Shown in pieces: positions 8,785-17,705 of a DNA stretch of 64,000 nt (the stretch's first letter is position 1; each line of letters opens with the position of its first letter). The stretch is from NCBI RefSeq assembly GCF_005938645.2, contig NZ_CP042171.1, forward strand, positions 4,960,001 to 5,024,000, in the 5' to 3' direction. This DNA is from Pedobacter sp. KBS0701. Lineage in GTDB: Bacteria > Bacteroidota > Bacteroidia > Sphingobacteriales > Sphingobacteriaceae. The position numbers were made by a program, and so were the translations under genes. The notes beneath the pieces were generated by a model. It was not told the origin of the DNA. It was given only the letters and a program-made list of their open reading frames with translations, and did not search any database.

Positions 8785-9645
8785 TTATTTAATCTGTTTC
8801 AACAGATAACTTCCGTAACCACTTTTAACAAGCGGAGCAGCAATAGCTTTAAGCTGATCGGCATTGATAAAACCCATGCGATATGCAATTTCTTCAATAC
8901 AACCTATTTTTAAGCCCTGGCGTTCTTCTATGATCTGCACAAATTGTCCGGCTTGCATTAATGAAGTGAAAGTTCCGGTATCTAACCAGGCCGTTCCACG
9001 GCTCAATACGCCAACTTTTAGTTTACCACGCTCCAGATAAACTCTGTTTACATCAGTAATTTCATATTCTCCACGTGGGGAGGGTTTAACATCCTTTGCG
9101 ATTTGGACTACCTCATTATCATAAAAATATAATCCAGGCACCGCATAATCGGATTTGGGTTTGATAGGTTTTTCTTCAATAGAAATAGCCTTTTTATCTG
9201 CATCAAACTCCACTACGCCATAGCGTTCAGGATCCGATACCTGGTAGGCAAATACCACCCCTCCATCCGGATCAGAACTGGCCTGTAATAATTTTGCCAT
9301 CCCGTCACCATGAAAAATATTATCCCCTAAAACTAAAGCCACTTTATCTTTACCGATAAATTCTTCGCCGATTACAAAAGCCTGGGCTAGGCCATTTGGT
9401 TCGGCCTGTACGGCATAACTAAATTTGCAACCTAATGAAGCACCATCACCCAATAACTTCTCGAAATTTGGAAGATCATGCGGGGTAGAGATAATTAAAA
9501 TTTCTTTTATCCCGGCCAGCATTAAAGTAGATAAAGGATAATAAATCATCGGTTTATCATAAACCGGCATCATTTGTTTACTACAGGCAAGCGTTAAGGG
9601 ATGCAAACGGGTTCCGCTGCCACCAGCTAAGATTATACCTTTCAT
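8785..9645 (-). CDS. rmlA: Glucose-1-phosphate thymidylyltransferase
   Basis: A 286-residue nucleotidyltransferase that makes dTDP-glucose from dTTP and glucose-1-phosphate, the first step to dTDP-L-rhamnose. The N-terminus MKGIILAGGSGTRLHPLT is the pyrophosphorylase signature; KQMMPVYDKPMIYYPLSTLM, VLGDNIFHG and EEKPIKPKS are the usual substrate-binding blocks. The ATG at 9645 is preferred over 9672 because the family starts right before this motif. It is the last gene of the rmlBCDA run, 69 nt after rmlD, and is followed by an intrinsic terminator. The gap from rmlD carries short repeats of the type ttagatttgaga. Confidence 0.95.
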   Translation of the reverse strand: MKGIILAGGSGTRLHPLTLACSKQMMPVYDKPMIYYPLSTLMLAGIKEILIISTPHDLPNFEKLLGDGASLGCKFSYAVQAEPNGLAQAFVIGEEFIGKDKVALVLGDNIFHGDGMAKLLQASSDPDGGVVFAYQVSDPERYGVVEFDADKKAISIEEKPIKPKSDYAVPGLYFYDNEVVQIAKDVKPSPRGEYEITDVNRVYLERGKLKVGVLSRGTAWLDTGTFTSLMQAGQFVQIIEERQGLKIGCIEEIAYRMGFINADQLKAIAAPLVKSGYGSYLLKQIK

Positions 9646-9714
9646 TAGTATTAGATTTGAGATTTGAGACATTAGATTTGAGATGAAAGCGCTATCTCAA
9701 CATCTGTATTAATT

Positions 9715-10572
9715 CTATTTATTAATTTGTTTTATACACTCTACCAAACTATCTCTCCAATAAGGGATTTCGATATTAAAAGTTTCTTTAGTTTTGGTTT
9801 TATCCATCACCGAAAATGCCGGGCGTGAAGCTTTGGTTGGGTAAGCAGAACCTGGAATAGGATTTACTTTAACCCTGGTTTCGCTAATGTCAAAAATAGC
9901 TTTTGCAAAATCGAACCAGGAGGTTACCCCTTCATTGCTGAAATGATATACCCCATAAGCAGTTGATGAAGAAAGAATAATGTCAAAAATTGCATTTGCA
10001 AGATCAATAGCATAGGTTGGTGTTCCCACCTGGTCTGCAATAATATTTAGTTCATCACGCTCTGCACCAAGTTTAAGCATGGTTTTTACAAAGTTATTGG
10101 CGTATTCAGAATACAACCAGCTGGTGCGGATGATAAAATGAGCTGACAATTTAGCTTGTACCGCCAGTTCGCCATCCAGTTTGGTTACGCCATAAACACT
10201 AATAGGTTTTGCTTCATCATCTTCCTTTAATAATTTCACTTCATTACCTTCGAAAACGAAATCTGTAGAAACATGAACTAATGTAGCACCGTTTGCCAGG
10301 CAGGCAGAAGCCAGATAGGCGGCACCAGTTTCGTTAATGGATTTAGCAAGATCAACTTCGTCTTCTGCTTTATCAACAGCAGTATATGCTGCACAATTGA
10401 TTACAAAGCCTGGTTGCTCTTTCGCCAAAAGGTCATTCAAACCACTTTCATTTAGAATGTTGGCATCCTGTTCTGCAGGAAAAACAATTTCCGTGATTCC
10501 TCTTCGCTCAGCTACAACCTTTAAACACTGGCCTAACTGCCCACCAGCGCCAATTACTAATATCTTACTCAT
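9715..10572 (-). CDS. rmlD: dTDP-4-dehydrorhamnose reductase
   Basis: A 285-residue short-chain dehydrogenase, last enzyme of dTDP-L-rhamnose synthesis, which reduces the 4-keto group with NAD(P)H. It shows the Rossmann motif ILVIGAGGQLGQCL, the NCAAYTAVDKAE block, the STDFVFEG strand, and the YGVTKLDGE motif carrying the catalytic Tyr and Lys. Its start codon overlaps the rmlC stop by 4 nt, so translation is coupled. Length and motifs agree with the family. Confidence 0.95.
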   Translation of the reverse strand: MSKILVIGAGGQLGQCLKVVAERRGITEIVFPAEQDANILNESGLNDLLAKEQPGFVINCAAYTAVDKAEDEVDLAKSINETGAAYLASACLANGATLVHVSTDFVFEGNEVKLLKEDDEAKPISVYGVTKLDGELAVQAKLSAHFIIRTSWLYSEYANNFVKTMLKLGAERDELNIIADQVGTPTYAIDLANAIFDIILSSSTAYGVYHFSNEGVTSWFDFAKAIFDISETRVKVNPIPGSAYPTKASRPAFSVMDKTKTKETFNIEIPYWRDSLVECIKQINK

Positions 10573-11117
10573 ATATGCTGTAGTTCGGCAAATGGTTTTA
10601 AAAGTAAATCTTTATCAGAAACGGCCTGATCTTCTTCAGGGATTAACCAATCGATATTCAGATCCGAATCGTTATAGATCACTCCTGTTTCTGATGCCTT
10701 ATTGAAAAAGTTATCACATTTATATAAAAATTCTGCGGTTTCACTTAAAACAGAAAAACCATGTACAAACCCTCTTGGAATATACAATTGCAATTTATTT
10801 TCAGCACTCAGGCGTACGGCAATGTGTTTTCCGTATGTTGGCGAACCTGGGCGTACATCTACCGCAACATCCAGCACTTCTCCTTTGGTTACCCTTACGA
10901 GTTTGGCCTGGGCAAATTCACCGGTTTGTGCATGTAAACCACGGATGACCCCATAAGAAGAATAGGATTGGTTATCCTGAACAAATCTTCCTGATAAACC
11001 AGTTTTATCTTCAAAGGTATTTTGATTGAAACTTTCGAAAAAATATCCTCTCGGATCTTCAAATACCCTTGGTTTGATAATCAGACAGTCTTTTAATCCT
11101 GTTTGTTCAATTTCCAT
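10569..11117 (-). CDS. rmlC: dTDP-4-dehydrorhamnose 3,5-epimerase
   Basis: A 182-residue cupin-type epimerase that inverts C3 and C5 of dTDP-4-keto-6-deoxyglucose. It has LKDCLIIKPRVFEDPRGYFFESFN at the N-terminus, VIRGLHAQ with the catalytic His, and YIPRGFVHGFSVLSETAEFLYKC with the metal-free cupin core. It lies between rmlB (1-nt overlap) and rmlD (4-nt overlap). Confidence 0.95.
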   Translation of the reverse strand: MEIEQTGLKDCLIIKPRVFEDPRGYFFESFNQNTFEDKTGLSGRFVQDNQSYSSYGVIRGLHAQTGEFAQAKLVRVTKGEVLDVAVDVRPGSPTYGKHIAVRLSAENKLQLYIPRGFVHGFSVLSETAEFLYKCDNFFNKASETGVIYNDSDLNIDWLIPEEDQAVSDKDLLLKPFAELQHI

Positions 11118-12169
11118 TATTTACTGCTGTACTGTTGTTCGTAATAAGATTGATAATTACCAGAAGTAACATTGTTTAACCAGTCTTCGTTTTGAAGGTA
11201 CCAGTCTACTGTTTTGGCCAATCCCTCTTCAAACTGTAAGCTCGGCACCCAATCTAATTGATTTTGCAGTTTAGTCGAATCAATGGCATAACGCAAATCA
11301 TGACCGGCACGATCGGTAACATAAGTAATTAATTTAGCTGATTCTCCGGTTTCGCGACCAAGTTTCTGATCCATAATCGTACAAAGCAAATTAATCAGAT
11401 CAATATTTTTCCACTCGTTATGTCCGCCAATATTGTAGGTATCCCCGGTTTTCGAATTGTGGAAAATTACATCAATTGCCCGGGCATGATCTTCAACCCA
11501 TAACCAGTCGCGCACGTTTTCACCTTTACCATAAACAGGTACAGGTTTGTTATTTTTAATATTGTTGATGGCTAATGGAATCAGCTTCTCCGGAAAATGA
11601 TGAGACCCATAGTTGTTAGAACAATTAGAAATTACGCAGTCTATGCCATAAGTATCATGATATGCTCTTACAAAATGATCTGAGCTCGCTTTTGATGCTG
11701 AATATGGGCTATGCGGATCGTAGGCGGTAGTTTCGGTAAACATACCTTCCTCACCTAAAGCACCATAAACCTCATCCGTACTTACATGGTAAAAACGTTT
11801 TTTATCATAATCACCTTTCCAGTATTCACGGGCAGCATTTAATAAATTTACAGTCCCAATCACATTAGTAATTACAAAAGCTGTTGGATCTGAAATAGAA
11901 CGGTCTACATGACTTTCTGCTGCAAGGTGAATTACGGCATCAAAGTTTTCGGCTTTAAACAAATCGAATATTGCAGTAGCATCCGCAATATCTTCCCTTA
12001 CAAATCTATAATTCGGCTTATTTTCAATATCGGTTAAGTTAGCCAGATTACCTGCGTAAGTAAGTTTGTCTAAATTGACAATTTCGTATTGAGGATAGTT
12101 ATTAACAAAACGGCGAACTACATGAGAGCCAATAAAGCCCGCACCACCAGTAATTAAGATTTTCTTCAC
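11117..12169 (-). CDS. rmlB: dTDP-glucose 4,6-dehydratase
   Basis: A 350-residue extended short-chain dehydrogenase that turns dTDP-glucose into dTDP-4-keto-6-deoxyglucose. Key features are the NAD-binding GGAGFIGSHVVRRF, HLAAESHVDRSI, the catalytic STDEVYG block with Asp and Glu, and YSASKASSDHFVRAYHDTYG containing the Tyr-Lys pair. It is the first gene of the compact rmlBCDA operon. A near-consensus Bacteroidota promoter can be read just upstream on the same strand. The product feeds rhamnose into surface polysaccharide. Confidence 0.96.
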   Translation of the reverse strand: MKKILITGGAGFIGSHVVRRFVNNYPQYEIVNLDKLTYAGNLANLTDIENKPNYRFVREDIADATAIFDLFKAENFDAVIHLAAESHVDRSISDPTAFVITNVIGTVNLLNAAREYWKGDYDKKRFYHVSTDEVYGALGEEGMFTETTAYDPHSPYSASKASSDHFVRAYHDTYGIDCVISNCSNNYGSHHFPEKLIPLAINNIKNNKPVPVYGKGENVRDWLWVEDHARAIDVIFHNSKTGDTYNIGGHNEWKNIDLINLLCTIMDQKLGRETGESAKLITYVTDRAGHDLRYAIDSTKLQNQLDWVPSLQFEEGLAKTVDWYLQNEDWLNNVTSGNYQSYYEQQYSSK

Positions 12170-12735
12170 GTTATTAAATGATTTTCAGTCCTGCTAAATT
12201 AAGTTTTTTTTTGGACAACAAACAACTTAATCTGAGAATATTAATAAACTGAATTGCTAAATATCAACTTCTGTTTAGCAAATTGATAAAGATACTGCTT
12301 ATCAGGCAATCTAATCTCTGTTTTTTAATCAATAACGGCAGGCACTTACTAATTTACCCCCTTTTACCCCTTTAATCAGTATCAATTACCAGTAATTATA
12401 CTTTTCACTTCTCATATTAAGGATCTTTTTTTATAATTACCCCTATTAAAAAGGGTTAAAAGCCTGGCTAACGCTTAAAGCTATAGTTTGAGCCGTTCTT
12501 TACATGACTTCATATAATAGAATAATGTAATTTTAAAGAAAATAGAATAAAAATTCAATTCTATACCCATCTGAATAGCATAATTAAATAGATGATAAAA
12601 CTTCAGTATGGGATGGTGTATGAAATAGATCTATCTAATCTATTATAGATTAAGCCTAGTTAGTATATAACAAATCTAATTGTGAACTAACGATCGCTAT
12701 ACACATAAAACTATACACATAAAAATTGGTGATCA
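12170..12735. other. AT-rich intergenic region upstream of rmlB
   Basis: About 565 bp between rmlB and the DUF3109 gene. The part next to rmlB carries the likely promoter. Near 12695-12723 a 14-base unit (ctatacacataaaa) occurs twice in tandem. No coding frame or RNA gene is visible. Confidence 0.5.
12194..12222 (-). promoter_or_regulatory. Putative rmlB promoter
   Basis: On the minus strand, TTTG (12219-12222) is followed after 17 nt by TAATTTAG (12194-12201), one base off the Bacteroidota -7 consensus TAnnTTTG. It lies about 25 nt before the rmlB start codon. Confidence 0.45.
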
Positions 12736-13302
12736 TTACATTGCCGCCACCGAACTTTCTAATTCCTTATACCAATCTTCCCCATATTTACGGATCAGTG
12801 GTCCCTTTAAAAAACTATATACCGGAACCTTAAGTTCGCGACCAAAGGTACAGGCATCATGGCAAATATGCCAGCGATCGTAATTGAGTACCTCAAATTC
12901 CGGATATTTGGTTATCCGGATAGGATACAGGTGGCAGGAAATCGGTTTTTGCCAGTCTACTATACCCTGCTCGTATGCTTTTTCGATGGCGCATTTGGTA
13001 ATGCCGCCTTCAAAAAGCACATAAGCACATTCTTTATTTTTATCTACACATGGGGTAGTTAAATCGCCATCTTCATCAACAACATAAACACCTTGTTCTT
13101 CAATCGCTTTAATACCCTTTTCGTTGAGCAGGTGTTTTATTTTCGGATAAATCTCTTCCAAAACGGCCTTTTCATCATGATCCAAAGGTGCACCGGAATC
13201 ACCTTCCACACAGCAGATACCTTTACATTTGCTCAAATTACAAACAAAGTTTTCCTTCAATATATCTTCGTGCACCAGCACCTGTTCAACTTCTATCATC
13301 AT
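12736..13302 (-). CDS. DUF3109 family cysteine-rich protein
   Basis: A 188-residue protein of the DUF3109 family, common in Bacteroidota and of unknown function. It has a cysteine cluster near the N-terminus (CNLSKCKGICC), more cysteines in the middle and a C-terminal CHLYPIR and WHICHDAC block. This pattern suggests a metal or Fe-S site like that of the YkgJ-type zinc/iron cluster proteins. Two adjacent ATG codons begin the frame; the first overlaps the stop of the upstream DUF3108 gene by one base, so the two are likely co-translated. The metal and the role are inference. Confidence 0.85.
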   Translation of the reverse strand: MMIEVEQVLVHEDILKENFVCNLSKCKGICCVEGDSGAPLDHDEKAVLEEIYPKIKHLLNEKGIKAIEEQGVYVVDEDGDLTTPCVDKNKECAYVLFEGGITKCAIEKAYEQGIVDWQKPISCHLYPIRITKYPEFEVLNYDRWHICHDACTFGRELKVPVYSFLKGPLIRKYGEDWYKELESSVAAM

Positions 13303-14075
13303 TATTCTTTTGCTAAAGCATATTTCAGCCCATTGGCCGATTTTAATTCCATCGTAACTGCACCCACCAATATTTCAACCTGCGCCTTTACAGGTACCCG
13401 GTTTCCATCATCGGTTACCCAAAGGTATAAACGGCTATCCTTTTTAAAAATACGGCCAGGCTTAATTGACGGGCTAAATTTCAAACAACGGATATTACCC
13501 AGTTTACTCTTAACCGTTTCTTTGCCTACGTACTCTACCTCAAGCGCCGAAATTTCATCACCCAAAAAATAGTTCAGTTTAAACTTATCTCCAACTTTGA
13601 TTCTGCCCATATCGAGGCTCCGGGCAAAGTAATAAGCCGAAACCAGATCGAAAGTCTGATTTGTTGGCGTGGTAAACGTTCCCCTGTTCGAAACTACTTT
13701 CTTTCCATCCTGATTAAAACGTGCCTTATCCTGGCGTCTGTAACTGGCCTCACGGATATTCTCCTGGTAGAAATAAGGTAAAAGATCTGTTTTATCTATG
13801 TATGAATCATAATGATCTCTTATCTTATAAAAAACATCAAAAGTTCCGGAGGTCTGCGCATCAACGGTAAGCTTGTAGGTAGGTTTGTTATCAAACTTTA
13901 AATCAGAATTAGTTACCTTAATAGTAGCTTCTGCCGCTGTGATAAACCCGTACCTTAGTTTATATTGCAAAACTTCGCCTTCCTGAAATACAGCTTCTTT
14001 CTTCAGGGGAAGTTCCTGAGCCATTGTGAAGAGACTGCATAAGCCTACCGTAACCGTTATAAATAATTTTTTCAT
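13302..14075 (-). CDS. DUF3108 domain-containing exported protein
   Basis: A 257-residue protein with a signal peptide (MKKLFITVTVGLCSLFTMAQ) and the DUF3108 domain: FQEGEVLQYKLRYGFI, then a series of beta strands with RDHYDSYID and KPGRIFKKDSRLYLWVTDD. DUF3108 proteins are periplasmic or outer-membrane-facing beta-rich proteins of unknown function. I used the ATG at 14075 because it begins a good signal peptide; 14090 is also open. It overlaps the DUF3109 gene by one base. Confidence 0.85.
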   Translation of the reverse strand: MKKLFITVTVGLCSLFTMAQELPLKKEAVFQEGEVLQYKLRYGFITAAEATIKVTNSDLKFDNKPTYKLTVDAQTSGTFDVFYKIRDHYDSYIDKTDLLPYFYQENIREASYRRQDKARFNQDGKKVVSNRGTFTTPTNQTFDLVSAYYFARSLDMGRIKVGDKFKLNYFLGDEISALEVEYVGKETVKSKLGNIRCLKFSPSIKPGRIFKKDSRLYLWVTDDGNRVPVKAQVEILVGAVTMELKSANGLKYALAKE

Positions 14076-14233
14076 TGCTCTTGTACTCATTTGTGTGTGT
14101 CTATAACCAGCATGAGAGATCCTGAACTAAATCCGATAATACCGGTTCAGGATGACGGACTGGATAAGGAAAGGTTTCCTTTAAAAGAAATTAACTCTTC
14201 CTCCATGAAGATATACAAAAAGCAATCCAAAAT

Positions 14234-14749
14234 TTAATCTTTTCTTTTATATACTGGAACAGTAGAGCAGGGCTCGCCAAACATGATGCTTTTAACTACC
14301 GGGGTAAGCAGATTGGTAACCTCTACATAAGCAGCCACCGGTACATCAATTTCGCCGCACCCCTTTACCACCACGCGTTCATTCGCATAATCCTGCGGAT
14401 TGATTTTAGCTAATGCCCTGGTAAATAAAACAGCTTCTAATGTATTTAAGTCTCCAAATACGACTTCATTAGCATAGGGTTTTAGCTTATTGGCCAGCAA
14501 CATATATGCCCAGGTAGGTACAATGGCATCTGCAGAACAGGTGATGGCCACATTCTTATCCTGATACTGTGCCCAATCGTGATCCTTTATAAATGCCCGG
14601 AAATCTTTTTCCCTCAGCATTAAGCCGTGAAACAAATTTTCTACGATATCGTAAACTACCCTTTCGCCTTTATGATAAAAATCTTCGAGGTTTAAAGTAA
14701 TTAAACCGCTATTGGCAACCTTATTTATGATGTTTTCCTGAATTTCCAT
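14234..14749 (-). CDS. DUF2480 family protein
   Basis: A 171-residue cytoplasmic protein of the DUF2480 family, which is nearly confined to Bacteroidota. It is recognised by the start IINKVANSGLITLNLEDF, the block DIVENLFHGLMLREKDFRAFIK and the run ITCSADAIVPTWAYMLLANKL. The function is unknown. It lies downstream of the PpiD-like gene, separated by that gene's terminator, so it is probably transcribed from its own promoter. Confidence 0.85.
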   Translation of the reverse strand: MEIQENIINKVANSGLITLNLEDFYHKGERVVYDIVENLFHGLMLREKDFRAFIKDHDWAQYQDKNVAITCSADAIVPTWAYMLLANKLKPYANEVVFGDLNTLEAVLFTRALAKINPQDYANERVVVKGCGEIDVPVAAYVEVTNLLTPVVKSIMFGEPCSTVPVYKRKD

Positions 14750-14760
14750 GGCCTTAAATA

Positions 14761-14793
14761 AAAAAACCGTCCCGACTAATCATCGGAACGGTT
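14761..14793 (-). terminator. Intrinsic terminator of the PpiD-like gene
   Basis: Stem ccgtcccga / tcggaacgg (14767-14775 and 14783-14791, one mismatched pair) with the run of six or more T on the minus strand at 14761-14766. It sits about 20 nt after the PpiD-like stop codon. Confidence 0.8.
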
Positions 14794-14814
14794 ACAAAAT
14801 TACGTATTTTCTAA

Positions 14815-16899
14815 TTAATAGAATTTCACACGATTGTCTTTTATCTTGGCATTTTCCTGTAAAGCCTGGAAAGCCGCTCCCAATGAACGCTGACCTAAAC
14901 TTAACAACATGCTTTCTTTTTGTTTAAACATATTTGCAATTGGCGCAGGGTTTGTAAATCCATCAACGGTAAATACATATACACCACGCTCGCCCTGAAC
15001 AGGAGCAGATACTTTACCTGGCTGTGAACCGAATACGCTACCCACCAATGTATTTTCCTGGGCAACACCTGGAATTACAGGGTTAGCAAATACTACGTTC
15101 TGTACCGGATTAACCGGGCGGGCAACTTTAGCAGCAATCTGATCGATACTTCCCTTACCTACATTGGCTAATTTTTCTTTCAATTGTTTTGCTTTAACCG
15201 CGTTGACTACCATCGGTTCGATTTCTTTCTTCACATCAGCTAATGATAGAATACCTTTCGGGCTGATGTTGGTTAAGCGTGCTATTACGTAAGCGTTGCT
15301 CATGGTATAAATTTCAGGTAAAACATCACCTTTATCGGCTGCATAAGCATCCTGGATTAGTTTACGTGGGTTATCTAACCCTGCAGCAAATCCTTGTGTT
15401 GCCGCTACCTTATCAGCTACAGCTACTTTTAATCCTTTTTGGGCTGCAAATTTACTGAAATCGTTACCTTTTACATCCGTTAAGAAACTGCTCGCAGCTT
15501 TATAAGCAGCTGCCTGGGTTTTGCTACTCGCTGCCAATGCTTTTTCTACATAAGCCAGTTTAACTACTTTAGAAGAACCGATTTGTTTTTCGATTTTAAG
15601 AATATGGTAACCGAATTGAGATTTTACGACTTTAATATCTCCTGCTTTACCATCAAAAGCGGCATTTTCAAATTCAGGAACCATTGCACCACGTGCGAAA
15701 GTACCCAACTCACCACCTTTATCTTTAGAACCATCTACACTGTAGTTTTTAGCCAGTTCAGCAAAATTGCCTCCTTTTAAAATCAATCCTTTTAATGAGT
15801 CAGCAAGTTTGATCGCTTTATCTTCGCCGCCAACTTTAGCCGGATCGATTAAGATGTGGCTTGCTTTTACCGAATCAGGAGAGATACGGCTAGCAACTAC
15901 TTTCACAATTTTGTATGAGTTACCGCTTAATTTCGGCCCATAGAAACTGCCTGCAGGTAAAGCAAATACTGCCGAATCAACAGCCGGATCTAATTTACCT
16001 TTTGTAATATAAGTGAAGGGAACTTTTACATCTGAATTAATCGCTGCGAAAAGTGAATCGTTTTTAGCCACCTGGAAATCAGTGGCAATTTTATCTACCT
16101 GAGCTTTGATTGCCAAAGAATCTGCTTTATTTGGGCTGATGCTGAAAGTAACATACTCAAAAGCACGTGTTTCCTGCGGATTGTTGAAACGCGCTTTGTT
16201 CTGCTCATAATATTCAGAATAATCAGCATCAGTTAATTTAACTGACTGATCAGGAATTGAAGCATAATCCAAGCTTACATATTTAAAGTTAGCCAGTTTG
16301 TTACGGTTGTTATACTCATCTGTAGCTTCTAATGAAGTTACATAAACCGAGTTACGGATTAAGTTAGAATATTTGGTTTGTAATGCCTGGTTTTTAATCT
16401 CCTCCTGTAACATGGTAGATTGTTGCAAAGCCTGAGGTTCTTTCGATTTCAAAAAATTCATCAGGGTAGCACGGTCTAACTGTCCGGTTTGAGGATTGGA
16501 AAAATACTGTTTAATCAGCGGACTGGGATTTTGGCCTTGTAATAAATCCAACAACTCATCTTCTGATACGGTTAAACCTAAACGATCATATTCTTTAGTT
16601 AACAAAACTTTTGCCAACTCTGCATTCCATGCCTGATCAACAGCCATAGCGGTCATCTGTGCATTGGCACTACCACCATATTGTTGTTTCATCTGGTTTA
16701 CACCCTGATCAACCTTTGGTCCGAACTCATCAATATTGATGTCGTTACCATCTATAGACCCTACAACTTTTTGATTTGCCGACCAAAAAGGTTTACCCAC
16801 GTTAATTGCATCACCTACTAAAAACGCAACAATTGCAAAACCGATTGCAAAGACCAGAATATAGCCTGCACGGTTGCGCAAAAATGTCATTAATCCCAT
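14815..16899 (-). CDS. PpiD-like membrane-anchored peptidylprolyl isomerase
   Basis: A 694-residue folding factor. One N-terminal transmembrane helix (residues about 12-30, AGYILVFAIGFAIVAFLVGDA) anchors it in the inner membrane. A SurA_N-type chaperone region follows, then a parvulin domain (about 340-435) with VKASHILI, GGELGTFARGAMVPEFENAAF and SQFGYHILKIE, and a long helical C-terminal region. This is the PpiD architecture: periplasmic, helping proteins that leave the Sec translocon. It is likely important for outer membrane and T9SS cargo folding. A clear terminator follows the gene. Confidence 0.88.
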   Translation of the reverse strand: MGLMTFLRNRAGYILVFAIGFAIVAFLVGDAINVGKPFWSANQKVVGSIDGNDINIDEFGPKVDQGVNQMKQQYGGSANAQMTAMAVDQAWNAELAKVLLTKEYDRLGLTVSEDELLDLLQGQNPSPLIKQYFSNPQTGQLDRATLMNFLKSKEPQALQQSTMLQEEIKNQALQTKYSNLIRNSVYVTSLEATDEYNNRNKLANFKYVSLDYASIPDQSVKLTDADYSEYYEQNKARFNNPQETRAFEYVTFSISPNKADSLAIKAQVDKIATDFQVAKNDSLFAAINSDVKVPFTYITKGKLDPAVDSAVFALPAGSFYGPKLSGNSYKIVKVVASRISPDSVKASHILIDPAKVGGEDKAIKLADSLKGLILKGGNFAELAKNYSVDGSKDKGGELGTFARGAMVPEFENAAFDGKAGDIKVVKSQFGYHILKIEKQIGSSKVVKLAYVEKALAASSKTQAAAYKAASSFLTDVKGNDFSKFAAQKGLKVAVADKVAATQGFAAGLDNPRKLIQDAYAADKGDVLPEIYTMSNAYVIARLTNISPKGILSLADVKKEIEPMVVNAVKAKQLKEKLANVGKGSIDQIAAKVARPVNPVQNVVFANPVIPGVAQENTLVGSVFGSQPGKVSAPVQGERGVYVFTVDGFTNPAPIANMFKQKESMLLSLGQRSLGAAFQALQENAKIKDNRVKFY

Positions 16900-17132
16900 A
16901 TTGTAATTATAAATTTATTTAGTTCTTTTTTAAGAGGGCGCAAGATACAAATTTGCCTTAAAAAAGAAAACACAAAATTTTATTTATCAAGCGCTTAATT
17001 ATTAAGGGGATGGAAGAGGTAAAATGGCAATGGAAGGCGGAAGATTTACTACTAAAATTGACTTCAAAGCTACGGGAATTTCAATAGATGTTTAATCCTT
17101 CACCTATCTTACCTCCCACAGCGCATATCACA

Positions 17133-17705
17133 TCAGGGCGTTACGCCTTCTTTCATATTCAATTCACCGTTTCCGCTATCCATTTCGTAGGTACTAAAAT
17201 CCTGTGGTGCCTTAAAATTTATCCCTTCTCCTACGCTCCCGTCTACTCCCTTAACATATACACGCTGATTGGAATAGAAAATTTTCTTCGATTCATCCCA
17301 GATCAGTTCCTGAGAGGAGAAGGTATCACCCTTACTGCTTTTCACCACTACATTCTTCCTGAATTCAGTTTTGAGTTCATTATCTCTCCTGATGGCATAA
17401 TCGCATACCAGATTTCCATCAATGGTTCCATTAGGATTATAAAAATCGATGTTTACCCCTTTGATCATCTCCTGATAAGCACTGCCGTTAGCGGGCGTAA
17501 CCTTATCAAGTATCGGGGCAGTACCTTTTGCTTTGATTCTCGCAGAATCGCTGTAGATAATATCCACACCTATAGTGCGGTCGCGGGATAGGATGGTTTT
17601 ATTTATTGAAACTGAATTTGCTTTTTTTAGATCGTCGTCTCCACAGGAAGCCAGAAAAAAAGGCAACACCAGAAACAGACCATATAAAAATGCTTTCAGT
17701 TTCAT
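17133..17705 (-). CDS. lptC: LPS export protein LptC-like lipoprotein
   Basis: A 190-residue protein with a lipobox (FFLASCGDD, Cys at about 21) and an OstA/LptC-like beta-jellyroll pattern: DIIYSDSARIKAKGTAPILD, VNIDFYNPNGTIDGNLVCDYAI and FYSNQRVYVKGVDG. LptC passes lipopolysaccharide from the LptBFG transporter to LptA in the periplasm. In Bacteroidota it is often a lipoprotein rather than a transmembrane protein, as here. It overlaps the stop of the upstream outer membrane protein gene by one base and belongs to the coaX-OMP-lptC run. The assignment rests on fold pattern and context. Confidence 0.8.
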   Translation of the reverse strand: MKLKAFLYGLFLVLPFFLASCGDDDLKKANSVSINKTILSRDRTIGVDIIYSDSARIKAKGTAPILDKVTPANGSAYQEMIKGVNIDFYNPNGTIDGNLVCDYAIRRDNELKTEFRKNVVVKSSKGDTFSSQELIWDESKKIFYSNQRVYVKGVDGSVGEGINFKAPQDFSTYEMDSGNGELNMKEGVTP